Assembly (NCBI GenBank): GCA_934098395.1
Contig: CAKOOM010000004.1
Location: 1-64,000 of the forward strand
DNA: 64,000 nt
Source: an uncultured Bacilli bacterium
Lineage (GTDB): Bacteria; Bacillota_I; Bacilli_A; RF39; UBA660
Direction: 5' to 3'
Position 1 is the stretch's first letter. Each line of letters begins with the position of its first letter. Position numbers and translations under genes: made by a program. Positions 1 through 9,129 of this stretch are shown in pieces. The notes beneath the pieces were generated by a model. It had not been told where the DNA came from. It did no database searches and saw only the letters and a program-made list of their open reading frames with translations.

Positions 1-39
1 TCTTTCTTATCTAACCGCTCTTTGCGGTTGACAGTTAAT

Positions 40-68
40 AATATACCAAACTATTAGAACCTTGTCAA
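40..68 (-). promoter_or_regulatory. Sigma-A type promoter firing out of the window
   Basis: On the minus strand TTGACA (63-68) is followed after exactly 17 bases by TATATT (40-45). Transcription would start near position 33 and run leftward off the window. The expected leader holds a small hairpin, AACCGC/GCGGTT, at 13-28. The target gene is outside the window, so its identity is unknown. Confidence 0.65.
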
Positions 69-96
69 CACTTTTTTCGACTTTTTTTTATTTTTT

Positions 97-131
97 TTAA
101 AAAAAGAGTATATCTTATTTTAGATACACTC
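97..131 (-). terminator. Rho-independent terminator of cdaA-cdaR
   Basis: On the minus strand a GAGTGTATCT / AGATATACTC hairpin (one mismatch, 106-131) is followed by a run of T. It overlaps the last codon of cdaR. Confidence 0.7.
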
Positions 132-1500
132 ATTTTTTAGTTATTCTTATCTTTATTTTGGTTGTTTTTGGAATATAAGTTGCTTTTACATCATCGCCTG
201 TTACCTGAATTGTAACTTCGCTATCGCCTTCTTTACATCCAGCTAAATCAACGATTGCACTAATTTTACTTTCATCGATTGTTGCTAGAACTTCTTTAGT
301 ACCATGAACTACAACTGTTGTCTTTATTGAAGCTTCACCAATAGCAGCAGCTTTATAGTTGGAATCTAGATTTTTGGTTTCTATTCTGACATCTTTTATT
401 TCTTTAGTCATTTCTTCGCCTAAAGTTACCGTTACTTTAGTCTTTTTAACAGATAATTCTCTGACTCCGTCTGGCTGTTCTAATGTAATATTAAATTCTT
501 TGTTTGAACTTAAATTTTTAACATCTACTTTTACTGGTAAATATTCTATTTTATCTAATGATGCTTGATTACCATATATTGTTACTTTAGTTTGACTTGA
601 TGTTATTGAACTTATTGCTTTGCCAAATTGAACTTCTCCTTCTGGAATTACCTTGATTGGTACTTCTTTACTTGGAGAATCTATTTTGATTGTGGCATTT
701 ACTTTACTTGGTACCATTTCTACATCTACGACTTTACCATCGGTATCGTAAGCAATTAATGGAACGTTTTTAAGTTCTATAACTCCAGATTCCGGGTCTA
801 CTAATCTATTAATATCTACTAAGGCTCTAACATTTGCTACTTTATCTAGAGTATGTTTAGCGCCTTTTATAATTACTTCACTTTTATCTATTGATACTTT
901 TGATACGGATAATTTTGAATCTAGTGATTCTTTATTTATAGTATCAATTGTTATAGTTTTGGTTGAAGATACTTTTTCATATATTGTTATATTTACTGTG
1001 GATGGGTCTAATTTATAATCTATTGTACTTACATTACTTTCATAATTTAAGCTTACTTTATGTGTTCCTTCTTTTAAATTAGAGATATCAACAGTTACTG
1101 TGCCTTTGGATAGTTGTTTGGCTAGATACATATCTACTTTTCTTCCTATTAGTGTTACATCAACCGTTTCTGGAAGTCCTTCAACAACATATGTTTCGGT
1201 ATTATAAATTGCTTCGACTTTTTGATCGTGCAAAACTTCAGCATATGAGTCTACCATTACTATTGATTTTTTATCAACAGCTATGAAAACTGCTACAGCT
1301 AATAATAATGATATAAATATAAGCGTATTTTTTCTTACTAACCAACGTTCAAATTTATCAGTTCTCTTACCCATTTTGTCAGATAAAAACATAATAAACT
1401 TTGTAATTGGGGTTATTATTTTTTTATCTATTAAGCGAATTATTGCTTTAATGAATAGTATTGCTTTTCTAGTTCTTTTTTTACTTTTACTTTTCTTCAT
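130..1500 (-). CDS. cdaR: CdaR, YbbR-domain regulator of diadenylate cyclase
   Basis: Membrane-anchored partner of CdaA that modulates c-di-AMP synthesis. The basic N-terminus is followed by one transmembrane segment (about residues 60-77 with the start used here). After it come about 320 residues with four YbbR-like beta repeats, predicted outside the membrane. It lies directly behind cdaA, the usual Firmicute order. The longest frame opens at 1536, but ATG 1500 has a GAGG site nine bases upstream and overlaps the cdaA stop by only 14 nt. The 1536 start has no ribosome site and overlaps by 50 nt, so I chose 1500. Family assignment rests on repeat pattern plus context. Confidence 0.88.
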   Translation of the reverse strand: MKKSKSKKRTRKAILFIKAIIRLIDKKIITPITKFIMFLSDKMGKRTDKFERWLVRKNTLIFISLLLAVAVFIAVDKKSIVMVDSYAEVLHDQKVEAIYNTETYVVEGLPETVDVTLIGRKVDMYLAKQLSKGTVTVDISNLKEGTHKVSLNYESNVSTIDYKLDPSTVNITIYEKVSSTKTITIDTINKESLDSKLSVSKVSIDKSEVIIKGAKHTLDKVANVRALVDINRLVDPESGVIELKNVPLIAYDTDGKVVDVEMVPSKVNATIKIDSPSKEVPIKVIPEGEVQFGKAISSITSSQTKVTIYGNQASLDKIEYLPVKVDVKNLSSNKEFNITLEQPDGVRELSVKKTKVTVTLGEEMTKEIKDVRIETKNLDSNYKAAAIGEASIKTTVVVHGTKEVLATIDESKISAIVDLAGCKEGDSEVTIQVTGDDVKATYIPKTTKIKIRITKK

Positions 1501-2317
1501 TAGTTTCAACCTCGCTTTCTTCCTCGAATTCATCATCTAGTAGTACTTCTTTTTTAGGTTTTAATTCTTCGATTAAAATCATTCGAGCATCATCTAATGA
1601 TAGGTTATAGTTTAATATACCTTCAATGGCAATTGATATTTTTCCGGTTTCTTCAGATACTACTATAGCTATAGCATCACTTTCTTCGCTTATACCTAGA
1701 GCTGCACGATGCCTTGTACCTAATTTTTTGTTTATTTTACTGTTTAAGCTTATTGGGAAGACTGCTCCAGCACTGGTAATTTTATTTCCTTGAATTATTA
1801 CACCACCATCATGTAACGGATTTCTTGGAAAGAATATAGAGATAAGTAATTCTGATGATATATCGGCGTATAAGGCTTTACTTTTAGATACATAGTCATT
1901 TAGACTAATTTCTCTTTCAATAACTATTAAACCGCCTATTCTAGCTTTTCGCATATAATCAATTGAGTTCATTACTTCATATACTAATTTTTCTCTTTCA
2001 TCCATTGTAAGTGATCTATGACGTGTTAGAATTTGTTTTTTTCCTAATTGTTCTAGAGCATTTCTTATTTCTGGTTGAAAAATTATAATTAAGGCAATAG
2101 GCCACCAAGTAAATATATATTCTAGGACTGCTCCGACAGTATTAAGCCCTAAATAATCACTAATAATTTTTACTATTATTACAATTAGGGCGCCTTTTAA
2201 GAGCATTACCATTTTTACACTATTTTTTAAACTTTTTAATATAGAATATACTAGTATCCATACTAGTGATATATCGATTATTTTTTGTAACATTACTAAT
2301 ATACTATTTGTATCCAT
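1487..2317 (-). CDS. cdaA: Diadenylate cyclase CdaA (DacA)
   Basis: Makes c-di-AMP from two ATP at the membrane. Three hydrophobic helices occupy residues 1-95. The DAC domain follows with the LHDGG and GTRHRAALG motifs (the catalytic Asp and the RHR nucleotide-binding motif). Length of 276 aa is normal for CdaA. The usual DGA triplet reads DGG here; the catalytic Asp is kept. The gene is followed by cdaR with a short overlap, so the two are co-translated. An extended -10 (TGTTATAAT, -10 hexamer at 2354-2359) and a GGACGGTG ribosome site precede it. Confidence 0.93.
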   Translation of the reverse strand: MDTNSILVMLQKIIDISLVWILVYSILKSLKNSVKMVMLLKGALIVIIVKIISDYLGLNTVGAVLEYIFTWWPIALIIIFQPEIRNALEQLGKKQILTRHRSLTMDEREKLVYEVMNSIDYMRKARIGGLIVIEREISLNDYVSKSKALYADISSELLISIFFPRNPLHDGGVIIQGNKITSAGAVFPISLNSKINKKLGTRHRAALGISEESDAIAIVVSEETGKISIAIEGILNYNLSLDDARMILIEELKPKKEVLLDDEFEEESEVETNEEK

Positions 2318-2394
2318 ATATTATTATTTCACCGTCCTTTAGTATTCTTTTTTATTATAACACAAGATATAAAAAATTGATAGAGGAAATTCAA

Positions 2395-2424
2395 AGAATT
2401 AAAAAAGCGTCTTTTAGAACGCTT
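2395..2424 (-). terminator. Terminator after the thioester-domain gene
   Basis: On the minus strand an AAGCGTTCT / AGACGCTT hairpin followed by TTTTTT coincides with the end of the gene at 2423. Confidence 0.75.
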
Positions 2425-3448
2425 ATTTTACTTCGTTTAAAGATTTTTTGGTGTAATATGCTACATATGCTAAAGCTCCACCCATAAATGCTATCATAAT
2501 AACCATTACTATTTTAGCATCTGAAGTTTGAACTTGTTTATATGTATCTACGCCAAATTTACATGATACGGGAGCTATTTTTCCTACAGATGTGGCTACC
2601 GTTTGTTGATCTGTTGCTCCATAAATTATACTTTTTCCTTTATTGTCGCCTTTTTTAGTAAAAGTTATTGTTTGAGCTTTGTTTTCACTAAGGGCAGTTA
2701 CTTTTAGCTTATTACCATTTGTTTCACATTTTATTCCTTCACTACAGTTAACAGTATAATTTGCTAATACATTATTTTTATCTTCAAATGTTGCACTTTC
2801 GTCAACAGCTATTTCTAATTTTTCACTGCTGTTACAAAACGAAGGTATTACGCTATATTTTTTTATATCAGCAAGAATTGTTTGCTTTGCCTCATTAATT
2901 TTACTATTTAATGTAGTTGTGTTATTAGTATCACCTTTTGAAAAACGATATTGATACTTATCAGCGGCAAAATCTTTTAATGCAGTGTTTCCTTTTCCAG
3001 CATCATTCATTGCTTCCCATATTAGTGTTTGAGTCGCTAAATAATAAACGGCATTTGTTCTATTGCTATTTGACCCGTATCCAAAATACATGTATTCTTG
3101 TATTTTATTTGATAATGTTTCATTTCCCAAATATTCTGCTAAACTTTTATTTTGATTTGTTAATGCTGTATTATGATCTAGGTTTACTCCGTATTCTAAG
3201 CAATATACCACTTCACCAGAAGTAAAGTATAAGTACCATGCTTCAGCACTTCCTACTGTACCTTTTAACACGATGTTATAGTTTCCTGCAGTAGCAGTTT
3301 TTATATCTGGATTTGATTTAATTAAGGCAGTACTATCATACTCTATCATATCTGTTTGAATTGTTTTACTTTCAGCAAATACGACAGATGTATTAAGAGT
3401 TAATGCCAATAATGTTAATAATGCTTTTGATTTAATATTCTTTTTCAT
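2423..3448 (-). CDS. Predicted thioester-domain (TED) surface protein
   Basis: Secreted cell-surface protein of about 341 aa. Start 3448 is chosen because AGGAGG sits just upstream; the longer frame from 3463 has no ribosome site. A signal peptide ends near VFA (residues 23-25). The segment VVYCLEYG (Cys83) and the later ATQTLIWE (Gln140) match the Cys...[TQxxIW] arrangement of Gram-positive thioester domains, where Cys and Gln form an internal thioester that bonds host or surface ligands. A beta-rich stretch follows, then a C-terminal membrane helix with a short basic tail and no LPXTG. The thioester call is inference from motif spacing; function is otherwise unknown. It has its own terminator. 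Confidence 0.65.
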   Translation of the reverse strand: MKKNIKSKALLTLLALTLNTSVVFAESKTIQTDMIEYDSTALIKSNPDIKTATAGNYNIVLKGTVGSAEAWYLYFTSGEVVYCLEYGVNLDHNTALTNQNKSLAEYLGNETLSNKIQEYMYFGYGSNSNRTNAVYYLATQTLIWEAMNDAGKGNTALKDFAADKYQYRFSKGDTNNTTTLNSKINEAKQTILADIKKYSVIPSFCNSSEKLEIAVDESATFEDKNNVLANYTVNCSEGIKCETNGNKLKVTALSENKAQTITFTKKGDNKGKSIIYGATDQQTVATSVGKIAPVSCKFGVDTYKQVQTSDAKIVMVIMIAFMGGALAYVAYYTKKSLNEVK

Positions 3449-3504
3449 AATTCCTCCTATCATACTTTGTTTTAATTATAATATATTTTTATACTAATTT
3501 CAAG

Positions 3505-3544
3505 AGAAAAATAAAAAGAAGCCATTTTTTTTATTTAGCTTCTT
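3505..3544 (-). terminator. Terminator of rny
   Basis: On the minus strand AAGAAGC / GCTTCTT flank an AT-rich loop and are followed by a T tract. The hairpin overlaps the last codons of rny. Confidence 0.6.
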
Positions 3545-5084
3545 CAGTTGCTCTTGTTTCTCTTATTACAGTTACTTTGATAGTACCTGGATATTGAACT
3601 TCGGCTTCAATTTGTTCTTTAATATTTCTAGCAACTTGATATGACATTAAATCATCTATTTCTTCTGGCTTAACAATTACTCTTAATTCTCTTCCAGCTT
3701 GAATAGCATATGCTTTATCAACACCTTTTATATTGTTTCCAATTTGTTCTATTTTTTCTAGTCTTTGGAAATAGTTTTCTGATGAATCATTTCTAGCTCC
3801 TGGACGAGAAGCAGAAATTGTGTCAGCGATGTTTACAATGGCAGCAATGGCACTTGTAGCTGGTGTGTCGCCATGGTGTGAAGCAATAGCATTAATTACT
3901 ATTTTATTTTCATTGTATTTTTTAGCTATGTCAACACCAATATCAACATGACTACCTTCCATCTCAAAATCAATAGCTTTGCCAATATCATGAAGTAACC
4001 CAGCTCTTTTAGCTAGATTTACATTTTCTCCCAATTCGGCAGCAAGTAATCCTGAGATGTATGCTACTTCTTTGGAATGTTTTAGGGCATTTTGACCATA
4101 GCTAGTTCTAAAGTGTAATTTACCAATAATATTTATTAGTTCAGAATCTATTCTTGATAATCCTAATTCATAGATAGTATTCTTTCCATATTCTTTAATT
4201 TTTTGATTTACTTCATTACACATTTTGTCATATACTTCTTCAATTCTAGCCGGATGGATTCTTCCGTCTTTGATTAAAGTTTCTAGAGTTAATCTTGCTA
4301 TTTCTCTTCTTAATGGATCAAAACTTGAAATAACAATAGCTTCTGGGGTATCATCAATTATCAAATCTACTCCAGTAACAGACTCGATTGTTCTAACGTT
4401 TCTTCCCTCTCTACCGATAATACGTCCTTTCATTTCATCATTTGGAAGGGATATTACAGAGATTGTTTGTTCGTTAGTAACATCAGCAGCGTATTTTTGC
4501 ATACAATTAACTAACATTTCTTTAGCTTTTGAATCAACATCTAGTTTGGCTTCGGTTTCTCTTTCCTTAATATATGCTGCTATTTCTTTACTCATTTTTT
4601 CTTCAACGATTTTCATAACGGATTCTCTAGCTTGTTCTTTAGTAAATCCACTAATTCTTTCTAATTCTTCTAATTGTTCACGTTTTATTTCTTCCATTTT
4701 TTCTTTTATTTCTTGGATTTCATCTTGTTTTTTTAATAAATTTTTCTCTCTATCATCAAGACCTTTTTCTCTGTTTTGCATTATTTCATCTCTTTTATCA
4801 AGATTTTTTTCACGTTGTAAAATACGGTCTTCAGCCTCTTTAGCTTCACTTTTCTTTTCTTTTACTTCTTTATCTGCTTCTAGTTTTAATTTGTTTATTT
4901 CTTCTTTTGTTTCAAATAGAGATTCTCTTTTTATTTTATCAGCATCTTTTTTAGCTTTTTCAATGATTGAATCTGCTTTCTTTTCTTTCTTTTTATTTCT
5001 AATATAATTGATTACTAGAATAGCACTAATACCAATTATTAAACCAAGAACAAATATCAAAATGGAGATCATTGTTTCAGACAT
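3531..5084 (-). CDS. rny: Ribonuclease Y
   Basis: Membrane-tethered endoribonuclease that starts mRNA decay. An N-terminal helix (about 5-27) is followed by a long charged coiled coil (30-190), a KH domain containing the GREGRNVR motif, and an HD domain with LLHDIGKAID. The length of 517 aa and the domain order are typical. It is a single-gene unit with a GGAGGTG ribosome site. Confidence 0.97.
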   Translation of the reverse strand: MSETMISILIFVLGLIIGISAILVINYIRNKKKEKKADSIIEKAKKDADKIKRESLFETKEEINKLKLEADKEVKEKKSEAKEAEDRILQREKNLDKRDEIMQNREKGLDDREKNLLKKQDEIQEIKEKMEEIKREQLEELERISGFTKEQARESVMKIVEEKMSKEIAAYIKERETEAKLDVDSKAKEMLVNCMQKYAADVTNEQTISVISLPNDEMKGRIIGREGRNVRTIESVTGVDLIIDDTPEAIVISSFDPLRREIARLTLETLIKDGRIHPARIEEVYDKMCNEVNQKIKEYGKNTIYELGLSRIDSELINIIGKLHFRTSYGQNALKHSKEVAYISGLLAAELGENVNLAKRAGLLHDIGKAIDFEMEGSHVDIGVDIAKKYNENKIVINAIASHHGDTPATSAIAAIVNIADTISASRPGARNDSSENYFQRLEKIEQIGNNIKGVDKAYAIQAGRELRVIVKPEEIDDLMSYQVARNIKEQIEAEVQYPGTIKVTVIRETRATEEAK

Positions 5085-5202
5085 GTGAACACCTCCATTC
5101 TTTATATATTTATAGAATAAATTATTATTAAATTTTAAACTCTACAATATTATTGTATATTTCTTTTTTGGTTATGTCAAGTAAAATTATTAGCAAGAAT
5201 AT

Positions 5203-5236
5203 AAAGAAAAAATGATTAGTTTGGGCTAATCATTTT
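5203..5236 (-). terminator. Terminator of the alr-murJ operon
   Basis: Perfect 11-bp stem AAAATGATTAG / CTAATCATTTT with a 6-nt loop (5209-5236), followed on the minus strand by TTTTCTTTAT. It includes the stop codon of the flippase gene. Confidence 0.85.
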
Positions 5237-6860
5237 AAATTTTTTCTAAGTGTAATTTTTTTATTAATTTATCTGGCATGATACTTTTGATATTTTTTAG
5301 ATTTATAGCTAGATAAATAGATGCCCCAACAAGTCCAGATATAGCTAGATTAATTAATTGGATTAATCTGTTTTGACTGTCAGTCGGTAAAATTATATTA
5401 AATGTTTTTAATACTAAGATTAGAATAATTATTGATATAAGAAATCTTGGTACAGCTTTTAGGGTATCTTGATAGTTTAAATTCATTGTGTTTTTTAGAT
5501 GGATGATACTGATAATATTAGATATAAGAAATCCAATAAGGGTTGCCGTTATTGCTCCATAGTAAGCTACTATTCCTAGGTAATTAAAGAGATACATTAG
5601 AGGTATATCTAATATTAGGTTTGTAGCTAATCCTAAGAGTACACTTAGATATATTATTTTAGATTTGTTAAGACTTTGTAATAATGAATTTATAACCATA
5701 TACATACAATCAAAGATGGTTACAATGATTGTGTACTTGATTATTTTGGCACCTATGGTGTTATAACCATAAAAGACACTCCATACACTAGTTGACATAC
5801 AACTCATGTATATAGCTAATGGAGCTATTATTAGCATAATTATTTTTAAACATTTATTAAAATTATTATTTACAGCTGGCATATTTTTTTCGGTATAATC
5901 TTTTACGATGTTAGGAATTAAACTTATAATTAATCCAGTTGAAATAGAAGATATAATAGTATTAAATTTTATACCCCATGTAGTAAATACACTACTAATG
6001 AATTCAGTTTCACCAGCACTAAAACCTAAATTAGGTAACGTCCTTATTACTAGGATCATGTCAGTTGAAGCATATAGGGTATTAGCTAGATTAACTATTA
6101 TAAAAGGAATGGAATACATTATTAATTTTTTTAGGATTTCTTTGTCTTCTTTTTTAGTAGTTACAGGAGTTTTATCTAAACTGATTTGATGACGATTTCT
6201 TTTAGTTATTCTTGATAGATAGATAAATGCAACGACACCACTTATAGCTGCAGCTAAGACAGATATTCCTACGGAGTATCTAGCTGATAGTTTAAATGTA
6301 TATGTACATAGATAGCTTCCAACAATGATAATAATGATTCTTACTAATTGTTCTATTACTTGGCTAATTGATGGTTCTAAAATATAGCGATGTCCTTGAA
6401 GATATCCTCTTTCAATACTTAGAGTTGGAATAATTAACAAAGCAAAAGATATTAATCTTATTACAAAAGTTACATCTTCACGGGTATTTCCACCTTGTAA
6501 TTCTCCAAGTATTAAATGGGATACTTGCGGAGCAAAGATAAAGCATATTAAGAATGATAATACAGAAAATCCAACAATTAAGGTTGTAGCTATTTTATGC
6601 ATACGAGCTTTTTTATCTACTTCATTTAGGGTATTATATTCACTAGTTAATTTGCTTATAGCTAGAGGAAAACCGGCAGTTGAAATTGTTAAAAACACAT
6701 TATAAATATTATAAGCATAACCATATAAAGTTCCAGCTTGCTCGCCAATTATTTTATAGAATGGGATGACATATAAAACGCCCATTATCTTGGTTATTAT
6801 GATGCATAATGTAGCAATAAAGGCTCCTTCTAGAAAATTAGTCTTTTTTAATTTCTTCAT
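5235..6860 (-). CDS. MOP-family flippase, SpoVB/YtgP/MurJ-like
   Basis: Polytopic membrane protein of 541 aa with about 14 predicted helices in the SpoVB/polysaccharide-exporter branch of the MOP superfamily. The likely role is flipping lipid II or another undecaprenyl-linked precursor. The opening region (TNFLEGAFIATLCIIITKIM) with early basic residues is typical of the family. It sits 23 bp behind alr, a cell-wall gene, which supports a peptidoglycan role. Whether it is the main lipid II flippase or a SpoVB-type paralogue cannot be told from this window. Confidence 0.85.
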   Translation of the reverse strand: MKKLKKTNFLEGAFIATLCIIITKIMGVLYVIPFYKIIGEQAGTLYGYAYNIYNVFLTISTAGFPLAISKLTSEYNTLNEVDKKARMHKIATTLIVGFSVLSFLICFIFAPQVSHLILGELQGGNTREDVTFVIRLISFALLIIPTLSIERGYLQGHRYILEPSISQVIEQLVRIIIIIVGSYLCTYTFKLSARYSVGISVLAAAISGVVAFIYLSRITKRNRHQISLDKTPVTTKKEDKEILKKLIMYSIPFIIVNLANTLYASTDMILVIRTLPNLGFSAGETEFISSVFTTWGIKFNTIISSISTGLIISLIPNIVKDYTEKNMPAVNNNFNKCLKIIMLIIAPLAIYMSCMSTSVWSVFYGYNTIGAKIIKYTIIVTIFDCMYMVINSLLQSLNKSKIIYLSVLLGLATNLILDIPLMYLFNYLGIVAYYGAITATLIGFLISNIISIIHLKNTMNLNYQDTLKAVPRFLISIIILILVLKTFNIILPTDSQNRLIQLINLAISGLVGASIYLAINLKNIKSIMPDKLIKKLHLEKI

Positions 6861-6883
6861 AAAAATTCCTCACTATTAGTAGT

Positions 6884-8041
6884 TTATAAGTTATTGTTAT
6901 TTTTGTATATTCTTGGTACTCTGCTAGTAATACCGGTTAGTAGATGGTAAGCATTAGTATTAGCATTTCTTGATGCTTCACGGATAGAGATTTTATCTCC
7001 GAATATTTCTACTTTGTCATGTAATTTAACAGTATCATCAATTTTAATTATAGTCATATCCATGCATACATCTCCGAGTATTGGATATTTTTTATTATTA
7101 ATAGAGACATATTTTAAATTACTTGTCATACCATCGGCATATCCGATAGAAAGAATAGCTATTTTACAGTCTTCTTTGGCAATGTGCTTGGTACCATAAC
7201 CGATTGTAGTACCTTTTTTTATTTGTTTGATACTGATAACTTCAGTATATAGAGTGTATGCGGTTTTTAAAGATAAATTATTCGTTAACTTTACGGGAGA
7301 TATGTTTTTTACTTTTAACATGATATCTCTTTTTAATTTTCTGAATCCGGTAGGTTCTTTTATACTTTGGCTAAAACCATACATTATTATTCCTAATCTA
7401 ACACCTGTTTCAAATGGAAGTTTTTCATGATGTACTAAGGTAATAGATCTATTGATATGGACTATAGGTATTTTACTTAGATCAATATCTTTAGTTAATT
7501 CTTTAAATTTATTAATTTGCTTGTCATAATAGATATCACTAATGCCACTGGTAGCTAAATGGGTAAATATTCCTTCAATATAGATATTTTTATTTTGTTT
7601 TAGAATAGATATTGCTTCATTTAATTCTTCTTTATTATTAAAACCTAGACGATTCATACCGGTATCTAGTTTTAGATGAATATTTACTTTTTCTTTAGGG
7701 TTAGCATCTACTAATGACTTAGCTGAATCGATACTATCAATGGTTAGGGTAATGTTTGAGGATAAGACAACATCTAAGTATTTAATATTGATTGGTTCTA
7801 AGCACAATACTCCAACTGATTTATCTTTTTTTCTTACTTCAAGAGATTCTTCAAGAGATGAGGTTGCAAAGTAATTAATACCCCCTTTAACTAAGTCTTT
7901 AATTATTTCATAGCCATGACCGTAAGCATTAGCTTTTACTACACCAATATAATATTTATAATTATTATATTCTTTTTTTATTTTTTTAACGTTTTCTAAT
8001 AAAGTTTTATTATTTATTTCTATATATGTAGAACGATACAT
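6884..8041 (-). CDS. alr: Alanine racemase
   Basis: PLP enzyme that interconverts L- and D-alanine for peptidoglycan. VVKANAYGHG carries the PLP lysine (Lys36) and SIGYADGMTSN the catalytic tyrosine. Full length at 385 aa. A GAGGAG ribosome site precedes ATG 8041. It is first in a two-gene operon with the flippase, behind a good promoter. Confidence 0.96.
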   Translation of the reverse strand: MYRSTYIEINNKTLLENVKKIKKEYNNYKYYIGVVKANAYGHGYEIIKDLVKGGINYFATSSLEESLEVRKKDKSVGVLCLEPINIKYLDVVLSSNITLTIDSIDSAKSLVDANPKEKVNIHLKLDTGMNRLGFNNKEELNEAISILKQNKNIYIEGIFTHLATSGISDIYYDKQINKFKELTKDIDLSKIPIVHINRSITLVHHEKLPFETGVRLGIIMYGFSQSIKEPTGFRKLKRDIMLKVKNISPVKLTNNLSLKTAYTLYTEVISIKQIKKGTTIGYGTKHIAKEDCKIAILSIGYADGMTSNLKYVSINNKKYPILGDVCMDMTIIKIDDTVKLHDKVEIFGDKISIREASRNANTNAYHLLTGITSRVPRIYKNNNNL

Positions 8042-8095
8042 ATAACCATCTCCTCATAATATTTTTTAGTATTAAAAACAACATCTTGCTAGTTA

Positions 8096-8124
8096 ATTAT
8101 ACCATAAATATTAGCAAATTGTAA
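8096..8124 (-). promoter_or_regulatory. Promoter of alr
   Basis: Minus strand TTACAA (8119-8124), a 17-bp spacer and TATAAT (8096-8101), about 55 bp before the alr start. Confidence 0.65.
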
Positions 8125-8189
8125 ATTGTAAGTCTCTTTTTTTAATTAAAGCATATATTTAAGTGTATAAAGAAAGGAATGATAAAAAA

Positions 8190-8450
8190 ATGGAAACACT
8201 TAAAGTAGGAACTAAATCTAATCCTAATTCTGTAGCAGGAGCACTTGCAAATGTTTTTAGAGAAAAGGATTCAGTAGAAATTCAAGCAATTGGAGCGGGA
8301 GCTTTAAATCAAGCTATTAAGGCAATAGCTATTGCAAGGGGATTTGTAGCACCATCTGGAAAAAACTTGGTATGTATTCCAGCATTTACTGATATTGTTA
8401 TTGATGGAGATGAAAGGACGGCGATTAAGTTAATCGTTGAGACTAAATAG
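8190..8450 (+). CDS. spoVS: Stage V sporulation protein S (SpoVS)
   Basis: Small 86-aa DNA/RNA-binding-like protein of the Alba-fold SpoVS family. It affects sporulation and septum formation in Bacillus but is also found in non-sporulating lineages. METLKVGTKSNPNSVAGAL and the GAGALNQAIKAIAIARG motif are hallmark sequences. ATG 8190 is chosen because AAAGGA lies upstream; the frame opens earlier at 8163. Single gene with its own hairpin terminator. Confidence 0.95.
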   Translation: METLKVGTKSNPNSVAGALANVFREKDSVEIQAIGAGALNQAIKAIAIARGFVAPSGKNLVCIPAFTDIVIDGDERTAIKLIVETK

Positions 8451-8459
8451 TCTCTTTTT
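8439..8459 (+). terminator. Terminator of spoVS
   Basis: GAGACT-AAAT-AGTCTC followed by TTTTT. The stem includes the spoVS stop codon. Confidence 0.85.
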
Positions 8460-8521
8460 CTTTATAGTTGTAATTTATTTAAAGTTTAGTTATAATAGAG
8501 ATATTTAAGGTGGTGAGTAGT

Positions 8522-9112
8522 TTGGGAGAAGTTATTGTTAATTTTTTTAAGGATTTTAGAAAAGAATTTAAGAGTATTAAGAAAATGGGAATAAAAAGAC
8601 AGATACCTAACCTACTGACGTTATCTAGAGGATTAGCTCCAATAGTAATTATTCCTACGATTCTATTTAATAAATTATACTTGGTTATTATTTTATTGAA
8701 TATATTTGCTTTGACTGATTTTTTAGATGGAAAAATAGCTAGAAAATATAATTTAGTATCGGAGTTTGGGGTTAAGTTAGATGCAGTATGTGACAAGATA
8801 TTTGCTATTAGTTTAATTATTCCAGCAATAATTAATCATAAGATATTTATATTTAATTTTGTAATGGAAATAGCTATTAGTTATATGAATCTTTTATCAT
8901 ATACGAAAGGAAATAATCCGAGGAGTACAATTATAGGAAAGATTAAAACGGCTTTATTATCACTTACTTTAATACTAGCATATATTCCTAATATGAATAA
9001 TTTAGTTATATTTATATTTTCACTTATCACGATTATATGTCAAGTTATTACTTTAATTAAATATATTAATACAGATATGGAAATGGATAAAAAGAAAAAA
9101 TCTAGTAGTTAA
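8522..9112 (+). CDS. CDP-alcohol phosphatidyltransferase (PgsA/Cls-like)
   Basis: Membrane enzyme that transfers a phosphatidyl group from CDP-diacylglycerol to an alcohol. The whole family signature D-x2-DG-x2-AR-x8-G-x3-D-x3-D is visible starting at DFLDGKIARKYN. Several hydrophobic helices follow. The likely product is phosphatidylglycerol-phosphate, but the substrate cannot be fixed from sequence. The frame opens at GTG 8510. TTG 8522 is preferred because AAGGTGGTGA sits 5-12 bases before it, while the GTG codons lie inside that ribosome site. Confidence 0.85.
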   Translation: MGEVIVNFFKDFRKEFKSIKKMGIKRQIPNLLTLSRGLAPIVIIPTILFNKLYLVIILLNIFALTDFLDGKIARKYNLVSEFGVKLDAVCDKIFAISLIIPAIINHKIFIFNFVMEIAISYMNLLSYTKGNNPRSTIIGKIKTALLSLTLILAYIPNMNNLVIFIFSLITIICQVITLIKYINTDMEMDKKKKSSS

Positions 9113-9129
9113 ATTAACTATTAGATTTT
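9097..9129. terminator. Bidirectional terminator between the phosphatidyltransferase and rluB
   Basis: 15-bp stem AAAATCTAGTAGTTA / TAACTATTAGATTTT with a 3-nt loop, A and T runs on both sides, between convergent genes. Confidence 0.85.

Noticed and set aside
1..129. A coding gene at the left edge
   Set aside because: No open frame with a ribosome site; the stretch holds a promoter pointing out of the window, a small hairpin and the cdaR terminator.
4225..5007. 260-aa open frame on the plus strand
   Set aside because: It lies entirely antisense to the coiled-coil part of rny, is Ser/Phe/Leu-rich as expected from the complement, and has no ribosome site.
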